From NCBI GenBank assembly GCA_014376885.1, contig JACMQR010000035.1:1-6938 (forward strand): DNA of 6,938 nucleotides, given 5' to 3'. Under the pieces are notes generated by a model. That model was not told where the DNA came from, made no database searches, and saw nothing but the letters and a program-made list of their open reading frames with translations. The position numbers were made by a program, and so were the translations under genes. Positions 1 to 6,836 of this stretch are shown piece by piece (the stretch's first letter is position 1; each line of letters starts with the position of its first letter). Source of the stretch: Polaromonas sp. GTDB taxonomy: Bacteria > Pseudomonadota > Gammaproteobacteria > Burkholderiales > Burkholderiaceae_C.

Positions 1-100
1 CCTGGTAGAGGGCGAAGCCTCGCAGCAGCACGGCGCCTGGCGCGATGGGGGCGGGTGCTCCATAAGGTGCGGGCGGTTCGTCGAAAAGGCTTGGGGTCAA
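1..100 (-). CDS. alkB: AlkB-type DNA/RNA oxidative demethylase, N-terminal fragment (runs off the window)
   Basis: Reading leftward from a TTG codon at 98-100, about 33 codons stay open to the window edge. The peptide begins MTPSLFDEPP and continues through IAPGAVLLRGFAL. This matches the AlkB N-terminus, where E. coli has an LFADAEPWQEPL...GAVILRRFA pattern. AlkB is a cytosolic Fe(II)/2-oxoglutarate dioxygenase that removes alkyl lesions such as 1-methyladenine and 3-methylcytosine from nucleic acids. The catalytic HxD...H residues lie beyond the window. TTG is chosen as start because an AAAGG ribosome-binding site sits five bases upstream and no ATG or GTG is in frame nearby. A TAAAAT hexamer about 30 bases upstream could be a -10 box, but I find no good -35. 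Family assignment is fairly secure from the N-terminal motif; the exact start is less so. Confidence 0.75.
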   Translation of the reverse strand, partial: MTPSLFDEPPAPYGAPAPIAPGAVLLRGFALYQ

Positions 101-188
101 AAATGCCTTTGTTATTTGGCTGATTTTATGATTGGCAGGTCGTTTGCGCGCGGGTGACTGGCAAAAACTGCTGTTGAAAATGAAGCCT

Positions 189-206
189 AATTGGAATCTG
201 ACCCCC
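189..206. repeat. TTGGAATCTGACCCC motif, possible end of a mobile or dispersed repeat
   Basis: The stretch AATTGGAATCTGACCCCC lies directly beyond the premature end of the antitoxin-like gene. From memory, closely similar words (GGGGTCAGATT and its complement) recur around small transposase genes of the REP-associated/IS200-like kind and as scattered remnants in proteobacterial genomes. No transposase and no second copy is present in this window, so the identification rests on recall of the motif and on its position at a gene truncation point. Confidence 0.3.
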
Positions 207-218
207 ATTCGTTCGCTG

Positions 219-395
219 CTACTGGGTGTGGTGCTTTCCCGCTTCGGCCTTGAAAAAATCCACGCTCTTTTTACTCGGCGCCAGCGTCACCTTGATGCCT
301 TCCTCGCGAAAGGCAAGCGCCTCAGGCGGCGCAAGAAAATCCTCGATGACCTGGGCCTCCGTCGGCTCATCGGCATAGTTGATTTTTTTGCTCAT
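219..395 (-). pseudogene. Orphan CopG/BrnA-like antitoxin, C-terminally truncated
   Basis: The ATG at 395 opens a 58-residue product beginning MSKKINYADEPTEAQVIEDF and ending in a KKSVDFFKAEAGKHHTQ segment. This resembles CopG-type ribbon-helix-helix antitoxins of type II toxin-antitoxin pairs: an acidic N-terminus, an FLPPPE-like element, a KVTL strand, then a SKKSVDFFK helix. Intact relatives, as I recall them, continue with HTQYQRMIRxLLDxY; here a TAG falls at the Tyr position and the sequence diverges two codons later, so the second RHH helix is lost. Pro40 inside the predicted strand region (usually Leu or Ser in relatives I recall) also suggests decay. No BrnT- or RelE-like toxin is visible in 396-504. 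The ORF stays open upstream to an ATG at 524, but that extension looks non-coding and overlaps the epimerase end. Probably non-functional; the exact antitoxin subfamily is uncertain. Confidence 0.6.
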
Positions 396-495
396 AAATT
401 CAAACGGAATAAATGCCACATGCCACCGTTCCATGCGCCAGCAGCGTCTTGACAGCGCTTTGAACATGATCGGCCAGCCCGAACCGAAGCGGCCC

Positions 496-512
496 GAGCC
501 GCCGTCAGGCTC
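496..512 (-). other. Small palindrome around the epimerase stop codon
   Basis: GAGCC (496-500) and GGCTC (508-512) form a 5-bp stem with a 7-base loop that contains the TGA stop of the epimerase gene. No T-run follows on the minus strand, so it is not a typical intrinsic terminator; it may only protect the 3' end or be chance in GC-rich DNA. Confidence 0.2.
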
Positions 513-1398
513 GTGGCTGTTCAAAAACCATGAACCGCGCCCGCAACCGCCGGCTTTCGCCCTGCGCCAGCAGGTGAATGCCCAGCGCTGGCCACTGGTC
601 CTGCGGCGCGTTCAGCGCGGCGTTGGCATGCTGCACCGGCTCGGCCGCGAAAAACCCCTGGCCGACCGGCGAATACACCTGGAAATACCCGGCATCGCCT
701 GATGAAAGTTCCAGCGCCACGGGCTGGCCGGGCCAGCTGATGCGCGCCTGGCCGCTCCACCCGTCAAAGCCGTTGTCCAGGTTTTGGCCGCCGATCAGGC
801 GGTTTTGCAGGCTGTAGTGTCCGGAGGACGGCAGTTTGGCGACGGGCAGCACGTTCGGGTCCACGGTCCAGACGCTGGCCACCGTGGTGTTAAGCCGTGT
901 TTGCGCATCGCACGGGTAATACGGATGCAGGCCCAGGCCGCAGGGCATGGGCCGGTCTGACAGGTTGCGGCAGCTCAGCTCAATCGACAGGCCTTCTGGC
1001 GACAGCACCAGATGCTGGCACGCTTCATAGGCCCACGGCCATTCGCCAGCTGCATGCTGGTAGGCCAGTTCAATGCGGTCGCTGGCCACGCTTTGCACCG
1101 ACCAGGCCGCGCGCCAGCCCTGGCCGTGCAGCGGGCTGGCATCGCCGGGCAGGTTGGCGGCCAGCTGCACCTCGCGGCCGTCGCACTCAAAACGGCCGCC
1201 GCGAATCCGGTTGGCATACGGCACCAGCGGAAAACAGGCTGAATCCAGCACATCCGCATAAGCCCCGTCGCTGCCGCGCAGCAGGGGCTGCCGGCCAGCC
1301 GGCCCCAGGTGGTCAAACCGGGCGATGCTGCCGCCAACGGTGGGCAACACCTCAGCCTGCAGCAGGCCGGCGTGCAGGGAAAAGCGGGGGTGGTTCAT
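505..1398 (-). CDS. Aldose 1-epimerase family protein (YphB-like mutarotase)
   Basis: The product of 297 residues fits the galactose mutarotase superfamily, soluble beta-sandwich enzymes that interconvert alpha and beta anomers of aldoses. Visible landmarks are PLVPYANRIRGGRF at 57-70 (the Asn-Arg sugar-binding motif), SPLHGQGW with His91, GLGLHPYY with His158, and FFAAEPVQH with Glu253. By family analogy the two His and the Glu correspond to the substrate-binding His, the catalytic acid His and the catalytic base Glu of GalM. Length is near that of YphB/YeaD-type members. The frame is open 25 codons further upstream to 1473, but that extension is low-complexity and the ATG at 1398 begins the conserved fold, so it is preferred; no strong ribosome-binding site is seen. 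The gene is divergent from rmuC and not part of a visible sugar operon, so the physiological sugar cannot be named. Confidence 0.88.
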   Translation of the reverse strand: MNHPRFSLHAGLLQAEVLPTVGGSIARFDHLGPAGRQPLLRGSDGAYADVLDSACFPLVPYANRIRGGRFECDGREVQLAANLPGDASPLHGQGWRAAWSVQSVASDRIELAYQHAAGEWPWAYEACQHLVLSPEGLSIELSCRNLSDRPMPCGLGLHPYYPCDAQTRLNTTVASVWTVDPNVLPVAKLPSSGHYSLQNRLIGGQNLDNGFDGWSGQARISWPGQPVALELSSGDAGYFQVYSPVGQGFFAAEPVQHANAALNAPQDQWPALGIHLLAQGESRRLRARFMVFEQPRA

Positions 1399-1659
1399 GG
1401 GGCGCTTTCGGTGGTTGTGGGTTGACGCGGCTGGGGACGCACTGGGTGGCGCAGGTTTGTGCCAGCCGCCCACCCGTCAAAAGGGTAGCGCAAAAACCGC
1501 CGACAAATGTCGCAAGCGGACGTCGGCCATCCGGGCAACACCAGCGTGTTGCCCCAGGTTGAACTGAACGTGCAGGCGCTGGCAACGCCCATACGCCGCC
1601 TCTTCAGGCGCTTGTGGGATCATTCGCCGATCCGCCGATCGATCCACCAACGCACTCCC
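1399..1659. promoter_or_regulatory. Divergent intergenic spacer between the epimerase gene and rmuC
   Basis: These 261 bases separate the two divergent start codons and should hold both promoters. I could not find a convincing -35/-10 pair for either direction: TTGACG at 1422-1427 has no matching -10 at the right distance. A small CGCC/GGCG palindrome lies at 1597-1610. The rmuC frame is open back to an ATG at 1507, so part of the spacer could in principle encode an N-terminal extension of RmuC, but the predicted peptide is Arg/Pro-rich and not family-like. Confidence 0.35.
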
Positions 1660-3276
1660 ATGACTGACACCTACTTACTTATCTTGCTGGTTGGCACGGT
1701 GCTTGTCGCTGCCTTGCAGCTCGCTTTGCTGCTGCGCAAAACCCGGCTGGAGCTGCCAGCCGAGCTGCTGCTGCGCCTCGATGCGGTTGAGCAAACAGCG
1801 CGCGCCACGCTCCAGGCGGCGGCCAAAAGCGAAGGCGCGCTCGATGGCGTGGCCCAGCAGGTTCGCGGCTTTGCCCAGACGACCAGCAGCGGCCTGGAAG
1901 CCGTGCGCCATTCGGTTGACGGCAAGCTGGCCCATGCGCAGGCCGAGGCGGGCGCCGCGCGACACGAGCTGAGCGGCGCCCTGACGGCGTTCAGGGCCGA
2001 GCTGACCGCCGCCGTCGGCAACCTGGCGTCCGAAAGCGTCCGCTCGCGCGAATCTCTCCTGGAAAGCGCCCGGGTGTTCGAGGCCCGGATCCAGCAGCGC
2101 TTTGAAACCCTGACCGACGCCAACCGCCAGACCCTGGACTCGCTCAAGGCCGACATCAATTCGCAGCTGGGCGTCATGTCCAGCGCGCTGAAAGACCAGC
2201 TGGAGGGCAACGGCCAGCAGATCAGAAACCAGTTTTCGGCCCTGCAGGAATCGGTGTCGCAGCAGCTCGCCGGGCTGGTGCAGGGCTCGCAGCAAAACGC
2301 CGAGCAGCTGCGCATGGCGCTCAACGAGCGGCTGGCCGCGATCCAGCTGGACAACACCACCAAGCTCGAGGAAATGCGCCGCACGGTCGATGAAAAACTG
2401 CATGCCACGCTGGAGCAGCGCCTGGGCGAGTCGTTCAAGCTGGTCAGCGAGCGGCTTGAGCAGGTGCAGTCCGGCCTGGGCGAGATGAAATCCCTGGCCG
2501 CCAGTGTCGGCGACTTGAAGCGCGTCATGACCAATGTGAAGTCGCGCGGCACCTGGGGCGAGATGCAGCTGGGCGCCATCATCGACAACGTGCTGACCCC
2601 TGACCAGTATGCGAAAAACGTCAAGACCGTACCGGGCAGCAACGAGCTGGTCGAGTTCGCCATCCGCCTGCCGGGCAAGCAGGAGTCGCACCCAATCTGG
2701 CTGCCGATCGACTGCAAATACCCGGTCGAGCATTACCAGCGCCTGATGGACGCCTACGACGCGATGGACAAAAGCGCCATCGTGCAGGCCGGCAATGCGT
2801 TTGAAACATCGATCAAGCTGGAGGCGAAAAAGATTGTCAGCAAGTACGTCTCGCCGCCGCACACCACCGACTTTGCGATCCTGTACCTGCCCACCGAAGG
2901 GCTGTTTGCCGAGGTGATGCGCCGCCCCGGGCTGGTCGAGGCGATCCAGAACGACTGCCGGGTGATGATCACCGGCCCGGCCAACCTGGCGGCGATGCTC
3001 AACAGCCTGCAGATGGGTTTCAAGACGCTGGCGATTGAAAAGCGCTCGTCCGAAGTCTGGAGCCTGCTGGGCATGGTGAAGACCGAGTTTTCCAAGTTCG
3101 GCGACATCGTCGACGCGACGAAAAAGTCGATCGACGCGGCGGCGAGCAAATTCAGCGAGGTCGGCGTGCGCACGCGGGCGATTCAGAAGAAGCTGCGCGA
3201 TGTGGAGGGCTTGCCATCGCCTGCGCCCGATTTGATCCCGCTGCCCGAGGCGATTGTTGAAGCAATCGATGAGTAG
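1660..3276 (+). CDS. rmuC: DNA recombination protein RmuC
   Basis: The product has 538 residues, somewhat longer than E. coli RmuC (about 475). It starts with a membrane-spanning segment at residues 5-25, followed by a long Ala/Glu/Gln/Leu-rich coiled coil to about 285. The RmuC domain follows: SRGTWGEMQLG near 295-305, LPIDCKYPVEHY at 348-359, LYLPTEGLFAEV at 408-419 and TGPANLAAML at 438-447. The Asp351/Lys353 pair and upstream Glu301/Gln303 fit a PD-(D/E)xK-like nuclease core, as proposed for the family. RmuC limits recombination at inverted repeats in E. coli, so a role in membrane-associated DNA processing is expected. The ATG at 1660 is chosen because it places the hydrophobic anchor directly after MTDT; the alternative ATG at 1507 would add 51 atypical residues. 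No clear ribosome-binding site is visible. The gene is monocistronic and converges on selD. Confidence 0.93.
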   Translation: MTDTYLLILLVGTVLVAALQLALLLRKTRLELPAELLLRLDAVEQTARATLQAAAKSEGALDGVAQQVRGFAQTTSSGLEAVRHSVDGKLAHAQAEAGAARHELSGALTAFRAELTAAVGNLASESVRSRESLLESARVFEARIQQRFETLTDANRQTLDSLKADINSQLGVMSSALKDQLEGNGQQIRNQFSALQESVSQQLAGLVQGSQQNAEQLRMALNERLAAIQLDNTTKLEEMRRTVDEKLHATLEQRLGESFKLVSERLEQVQSGLGEMKSLAASVGDLKRVMTNVKSRGTWGEMQLGAIIDNVLTPDQYAKNVKTVPGSNELVEFAIRLPGKQESHPIWLPIDCKYPVEHYQRLMDAYDAMDKSAIVQAGNAFETSIKLEAKKIVSKYVSPPHTTDFAILYLPTEGLFAEVMRRPGLVEAIQNDCRVMITGPANLAAMLNSLQMGFKTLAIEKRSSEVWSLLGMVKTEFSKFGDIVDATKKSIDAAASKFSEVGVRTRAIQKKLRDVEGLPSPAPDLIPLPEAIVEAIDE

Positions 3277-3284
3277 CAAACACA

Positions 3285-3298
3285 CCTGGCGGGCCAGG
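3285..3298. terminator. Short perfect palindrome just after rmuC, weak terminator candidate
   Basis: CCTGG (3285-3289) and CCAGG (3294-3298) flank CGGG, a compact hairpin eight bases after the rmuC stop. On the plus strand it is followed by AAAAACAAA rather than a T-run, so it is not canonical for rmuC. On the minus strand it is followed by TGTGTTTGC, which could weakly end transcripts running out of selD before they become antisense to rmuC. Confidence 0.3.
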
Positions 3299-3353
3299 AA
3301 AAACAAACCTCGTCAAAAATAAAATCGGAGTCAGAAGCCAATCAACTGTCAAC

Positions 3354-3410
3354 GCTATCAAATGAATAGCTACTTTGGCTTGCCAGCCGTGCGCTACGGC
3401 CAGTTTTAAC
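3354..3410 (+). repeat. Probable Comamonadaceae intergenic repeat, degenerate copy, with terminator-like hairpin
   Basis: GCTAT (3354-3358) and ATAGC (3366-3370) form one inverted repeat; GCCGT (3386-3390) and ACGGC (3396-3400) form a second with loop GCGCT, followed by CAGTTTTAAC. The layout GCTATCAAA..ATAGCTACT..GTGCGCTACGGCC resembles a dispersed repeat I recall from many Comamonadaceae intergenic regions. In the copies I recall, a left arm like GCGCACGC pairs with GCGTGCGC; here that left arm is replaced by TTTGGCTTGCC, so this copy looks eroded. The second hairpin plus TTTT could act as the rmuC terminator. Only one copy lies in this window, so dispersal is recall rather than observation. 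Confidence 0.5.
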
Positions 3411-3499
3411 TCATATTTTCAGCAATTCGGGCATTCTGGGCCTTCGCACGGACTGCAGGCATCGACCTGTAGCCGTTGCGGGCGCACCAGGGTTGGCCG

Positions 3500-5788
3500 T
3501 CAAGCGCACAGCGTGATCGGCTCCAGGGCGTCGCCCTGGACCAAAATTCGGCCAATGGCGGCGGTGTGGCTGTAGCCCAGGGCGCGCAATGCCGCAATGC
3601 ATGCCTCGGCCCGCTCTGCCGGCACGCTGGCCAGCAGCCCGCCGGCGGTTTGTGGGTCAAAAATCAGCGGATAGCGCGGATGGCTGACCATGGCCTCCTG
3701 GTTGCGCACGGCGCGGCGCAGGCGCACGTTGGCGCTTTGCAGGGAGCTGACGATGCCGGCGGCCACGCACTCCTGCGCGCCGTCCAGCAGAGGCAGGGCG
3801 CCCAGGTCAATTTGCGCGTCCACGCCGGACGGGCGGGTCATTTCGACCAGATGGCCGAGCAGCCCGAAGCCGGTCAGGTCGGTGCAGGCCGTGGCACCGT
3901 ATTCACGCAAGCACTGCGCGCCGAGCTGGTTGGACACCACCATGGACTGCAGGGCCGCATCAATCCAGCGGCCCTTGGCCGCCAGCTGGGCGTGCGCGGC
4001 GAACAAGGTGCCGGTGCCGATCGGCTTCGTCAGAATCAGCACATCCCCCGGGCGCATGCCATTTTTTCGCAAAATCCGGGCCGGGTCGTCGTCGATCAGG
4101 CCGTTGATGGCAAAGCCCAGCGCCAGCTCCTTGCCCTCGCCGGTGTGGCCGCCCACCAGCGCGCAGCCGGCGGCGTTCAGCACCTCCAGCGCGCCGGTCA
4201 TCATCTGGAACAGCACATCCTCGACCTTGCTCTCCAGGCCCGAGGGCACGGTGGCAATCGCCGTGGCCGATTGCGCTTCTGCGCCCATGGCCCAGATGTC
4301 GCCCAGCGCATGGTTGGCCGCCACCTTGCCGAACAGGTAGGGGTCGTCGATGAAGGAGCGGAAAAAATCCACCGAATGCACCATGGCCTTGCCGGCGGGC
4401 ACGCGCACCACGGCCGCATCGTCCGGGTCTTTGAGGCCGATCACCACGTCGTCCCGCTGCACCGGATGCAATTGGGCCAGGGCGCGCGACAGCACCGTGG
4501 CGCCCACTTTGGCGCCGCAGCCGCCGCAGCGCATGGCAATGGCCGAGATGGCCTGCAGCGACTCTTCCGGGGTCAGCTGCACCTGGCCCGGCAGGGCGCG
4601 CGCCGGCGGCGCGGCGCGGGCGTCCATCGGCGCCAGGTCTTGGAAGTTGCGCATGAAGCGCTGGTCGATCGCGTTTTTCCAGCGCCACACCCAGGCGCCG
4701 GCAAAACCCAGCCGGCCGCGGGATGCCACGGCGTATTGGTCGCCGGTGCTGATCAGGGCCAGCCAGCTGCGCTGCGGATGGTAGGGCTTCAGGCCGATGC
4801 CCTGCACGCTGCGGCGCAGGTTCTCGGTCAGCGGCGGCCCCTGGCGCACTGCGAAGACACCGGCCTTTTCCAGCGGGTGGTTCACCATGCTGGCGATGTC
4901 GCCGGCGGCGAAGATGGCCGGGTCGGTCACGGTCTGCAAGGTGTCGGTGACCTGGATGAAGCCTTCCGCATCCAGCGCCAGGCCGGTGTCCTTCAGCCAG
5001 GGCGCGCCGCCGGCGCGGGTCACCCACACGATCTCGTCGGCATCGACCATCTCGCCCGAGGCGGTTTGCAGGCGCCCGGGCAGCACCTGCGTGACCGCCG
5101 CATTGCAATGCACGACCACCTGGCGCTCGGCCAGCACAGCGGCAAAACGCCGCTGCACGCCGGGGTTGTGGGTGGGCAAGATGCGCGCACTGTCGGTGAA
5201 CAGGTGAAACACCAGCTCGTCCGGGTTGCGGCCGAGCTCGTTCAGGACACGGCGCAGGCGAAACTGCATGGCCAGCAGCAACTCCACACCGCCGGCGCCG
5301 GCGCCGACAACGGCCACGGTGGTTTTTCCGGGGTGGTTCTGCACGCGGCTAAGCAGCGCCAGCCAGCGGTCATTGAAGCGAGCGATGGGCTTGACAGCCA
5401 CCGCGTGCTCGGCCGCGCCGGGAACGCCCTGGAGCCGGGGGGTCGAGCCGATGTTGATGGACAGCACATCGAAGGGCACCGGCGGGCGGTTGGAGCACAG
5501 CACTTTCCGGTTGATGCGGTCCAGGCCGACAACTTCAGCGCGGTACAGACGTGCGCCGGCAAACACGGCCAGGCGGCTCAGGTCGATGTGCACCTGGTCA
5601 TAGTCATAGTGGCCCGCCACATAGCCGGGCAGCATGCCGGAGTAGGGCGTGTGCATGTCGGTGCAAATCAGGGTGAGCCGCACGCCGGGCACCGGCCGCA
5701 TGCCAAAGCGCTTGAGCACGCCGACATGGCTGTGGCCACCGCCGACCAGCACGATGTCTCTCAAAATGGGTTGTTCAGGCGCAAGCAT
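3500..5788 (-). CDS. selD: FAD/NAD(P)H oxidoreductase-selenophosphate synthetase fusion (SelD; SenC role in a selenoneine locus)
   Basis: The 762-residue product has two parts. Residues 1-385 are a pyridine-nucleotide-disulfide oxidoreductase (NDH-2-like): VGGGHSHV at 15-22 for FAD, VVGAGAGGVEL at 160-170 for NAD(P)H, and FAAGDIAS at 293-300 contacting flavin. Residues about 412-762 are selenide, water dikinase, which turns selenide and ATP into selenophosphate, AMP and phosphate. Its landmarks are CGGCGAK at 421-427, DDAAV at 456-460, SVDFF at 472-476, GGHTGEGKE at 546-554, TDLTGFGLLGH at 636-646 and DPQTAGGLL at 711-719. Cys424 and Lys427 align with the essential E. coli Cys17 and Lys20, while the non-essential Cys19 is Ala426. 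Fusions of this kind are known in bacteria. The start overlaps the end of senB by 14 bases, implying translational coupling. The NDH-2 C-terminal membrane anchor is absent, so the protein is probably soluble. The gene order points to selenosugar/selenoneine synthesis; supply of selenophosphate for selenouridine tRNA is also possible. Confidence 0.93.
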   Translation of the reverse strand: MLAPEQPILRDIVLVGGGHSHVGVLKRFGMRPVPGVRLTLICTDMHTPYSGMLPGYVAGHYDYDQVHIDLSRLAVFAGARLYRAEVVGLDRINRKVLCSNRPPVPFDVLSINIGSTPRLQGVPGAAEHAVAVKPIARFNDRWLALLSRVQNHPGKTTVAVVGAGAGGVELLLAMQFRLRRVLNELGRNPDELVFHLFTDSARILPTHNPGVQRRFAAVLAERQVVVHCNAAVTQVLPGRLQTASGEMVDADEIVWVTRAGGAPWLKDTGLALDAEGFIQVTDTLQTVTDPAIFAAGDIASMVNHPLEKAGVFAVRQGPPLTENLRRSVQGIGLKPYHPQRSWLALISTGDQYAVASRGRLGFAGAWVWRWKNAIDQRFMRNFQDLAPMDARAAPPARALPGQVQLTPEESLQAISAIAMRCGGCGAKVGATVLSRALAQLHPVQRDDVVIGLKDPDDAAVVRVPAGKAMVHSVDFFRSFIDDPYLFGKVAANHALGDIWAMGAEAQSATAIATVPSGLESKVEDVLFQMMTGALEVLNAAGCALVGGHTGEGKELALGFAINGLIDDDPARILRKNGMRPGDVLILTKPIGTGTLFAAHAQLAAKGRWIDAALQSMVVSNQLGAQCLREYGATACTDLTGFGLLGHLVEMTRPSGVDAQIDLGALPLLDGAQECVAAGIVSSLQSANVRLRRAVRNQEAMVSHPRYPLIFDPQTAGGLLASVPAERAEACIAALRALGYSHTAAIGRILVQGDALEPITLCA

Positions 5789-6797
5789 GGGTGGGGAATT
5801 TCTCGGGGTTGGGGGTGGGGCGCAGCAAATCGTGCACCAGGGTCAGGAGACCCGCTTTTTCGGCAGCCGGCGCAAACAGGGCTGCCCGGCTGGCGCACTG
5901 GGTTTGAATCAGGCTGTAAAAACCATCGGTTCGGGTTTGTTCGGCGCGGCAGCGTAGCAGCATGTCGGCCAGCTGCTGCGCTGCGTCATGGTCAAAATAC
6001 CCCGCGTAGCGGGCGCCCAGCATGCCCACATTGCCGGCAATTTTCGAGGCTAAAACGGGCGTGCCGCTGCAGACGGCTTCCATCACCACATGAGCGCCGC
6101 CTTCCATGCGGCTGGTGTGCACCAGCACCTGCGCGCGCTGGATGCGCCGGCGCGTGGCTTCGTGCGGCAGCTCGCCCAGCCAGCGGTAGCGCGGGCATTC
6201 GGCGGCGCAGGCCCGGGCCTGGCGGCCCAGCTCAGGGTCCAGCGCGCCGCCGATGTGGTCGATGAAGATGTCCGGCTGCGCCTTGAGCAGCCGCGCGGCG
6301 GCAAACAGGGTGTGCGGGGACTTTTCGCCGCGCAGATGCCCGACCATCACCGCGCGCAGATGCCGCTCGGGCTTCACAGCGGTTTGCCGCGGCGATGCCG
6401 ACTGAAAAATGACCCGCGCCTTGGACCGCACCGCTGCCGGCAGGGCCTCGGGGGCGCAGTCCTGCAGCACCACCAGCTGCTGTGCATAGGCCAGGGAAGC
6501 CTGCGCTGCCGCATCGGTTTGAATGTCGCGGTACAAATCGGTTCCGGTGAGCACCACGCCCAGGCCGGGCGCGGCGCTGGACACGCCCTGCGCACGCGCC
6601 CAGCGGGCAATCGAGTCGGCCGAGCGCCCGGCATGCAGCGCCAGCAGCGCATCAAACGGCGCGCCGTTCCAGGACTGGGCGATGGTGACCTCAAAGGCCG
6701 GGCGCAGCAGGCGCGACCAGCGCCAGGCGGTTTGCCAGTTGCCATTGTTGGCCGCGGCCAACGCGGGGCTGACAATTAAAAGATGGGGAGGTTTCAT
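5775..6797 (-). CDS. senB: Selenosugar synthase SenB (GT-B glycosyltransferase of selenoneine biosynthesis)
   Basis: The product has 340 residues with a two-domain GT-B glycosyltransferase layout. The N-terminal half carries ANNGNWQTAWRW at 16-27, a signature of the SenB family (earlier known as the TIGR04348 putative glycosyltransferases), and LTGTDLYRD at 83-91. The C-terminal half has GHLRGEKSP at 153-161 and the donor-binding E-x7-E motif, Glu232 to Glu240 in MEGGAHVVMEA. In characterised sen clusters SenB transfers selenium from selenophosphate onto a UDP-activated N-acetylhexosamine to give a selenosugar, which SenA then couples to hercynine. Direct overlap with a SelD-type selenophosphate synthetase supports this assignment. 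The start at 6797 is the only ATG before the conserved beta strand HLLIVSPAL; no ribosome-binding site is evident. The C-terminal 15 residues are Pro-rich and overlap the selD start. A plain sugar glycosyltransferase is less likely given the signature and neighbour. Confidence 0.88.
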   Translation of the reverse strand: MKPPHLLIVSPALAAANNGNWQTAWRWSRLLRPAFEVTIAQSWNGAPFDALLALHAGRSADSIARWARAQGVSSAAPGLGVVLTGTDLYRDIQTDAAAQASLAYAQQLVVLQDCAPEALPAAVRSKARVIFQSASPRQTAVKPERHLRAVMVGHLRGEKSPHTLFAAARLLKAQPDIFIDHIGGALDPELGRQARACAAECPRYRWLGELPHEATRRRIQRAQVLVHTSRMEGGAHVVMEAVCSGTPVLASKIAGNVGMLGARYAGYFDHDAAQQLADMLLRCRAEQTRTDGFYSLIQTQCASRAALFAPAAEKAGLLTLVHDLLRPTPNPEKFPTHACA

Positions 6798-6836
6798 GCG
6801 GAAATCGGGGTATCGGCCTACAAAAGAAAGCGCAAA

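Noticed and set aside
132..452. A 106-codon plus-strand frame across the antitoxin region
   Set aside because: It is antisense to the recognisable antitoxin-like peptide and shows only Arg/Lys-rich low-information sequence.
396..504. Toxin partner of the antitoxin in the gap before the epimerase
   Set aside because: All three minus-strand frames were read; one ends with TGA overlapping the antitoxin ATG, but it contains no BrnT- or RelE-like motif and is too short to be a toxin.
1675..3306. A 543-codon minus-strand open frame opposite rmuC
   Set aside because: It mirrors the rmuC reading frame; the product is compositionally biased (Leu, Arg, Gln, His) with no family motif, whereas the plus strand encodes clear RmuC motifs.
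3311..3352. Minus-strand TTGACA followed by a TTTTATTTTT stretch as a promoter
   Set aside because: The hexamer at the 17-base spacing is TCCGAT, a poor -10, and no gene lies downstream on that strand, only antisense rmuC.
3411..3499. Remnant of a selU/mnmH gene or other selenium gene downstream of selD
   Set aside because: No frame in this stretch carries rhodanese or P-loop motifs; I see only non-coding sequence between the repeat and the selD stop.
3476..6265. A 929-codon open frame on the plus strand across selD and senB
   Set aside because: It is antisense to two well-supported genes, is rich in His, Gln, Gly and Ala as expected for the complement of GC-rich coding DNA, and shows no recognisable domain.
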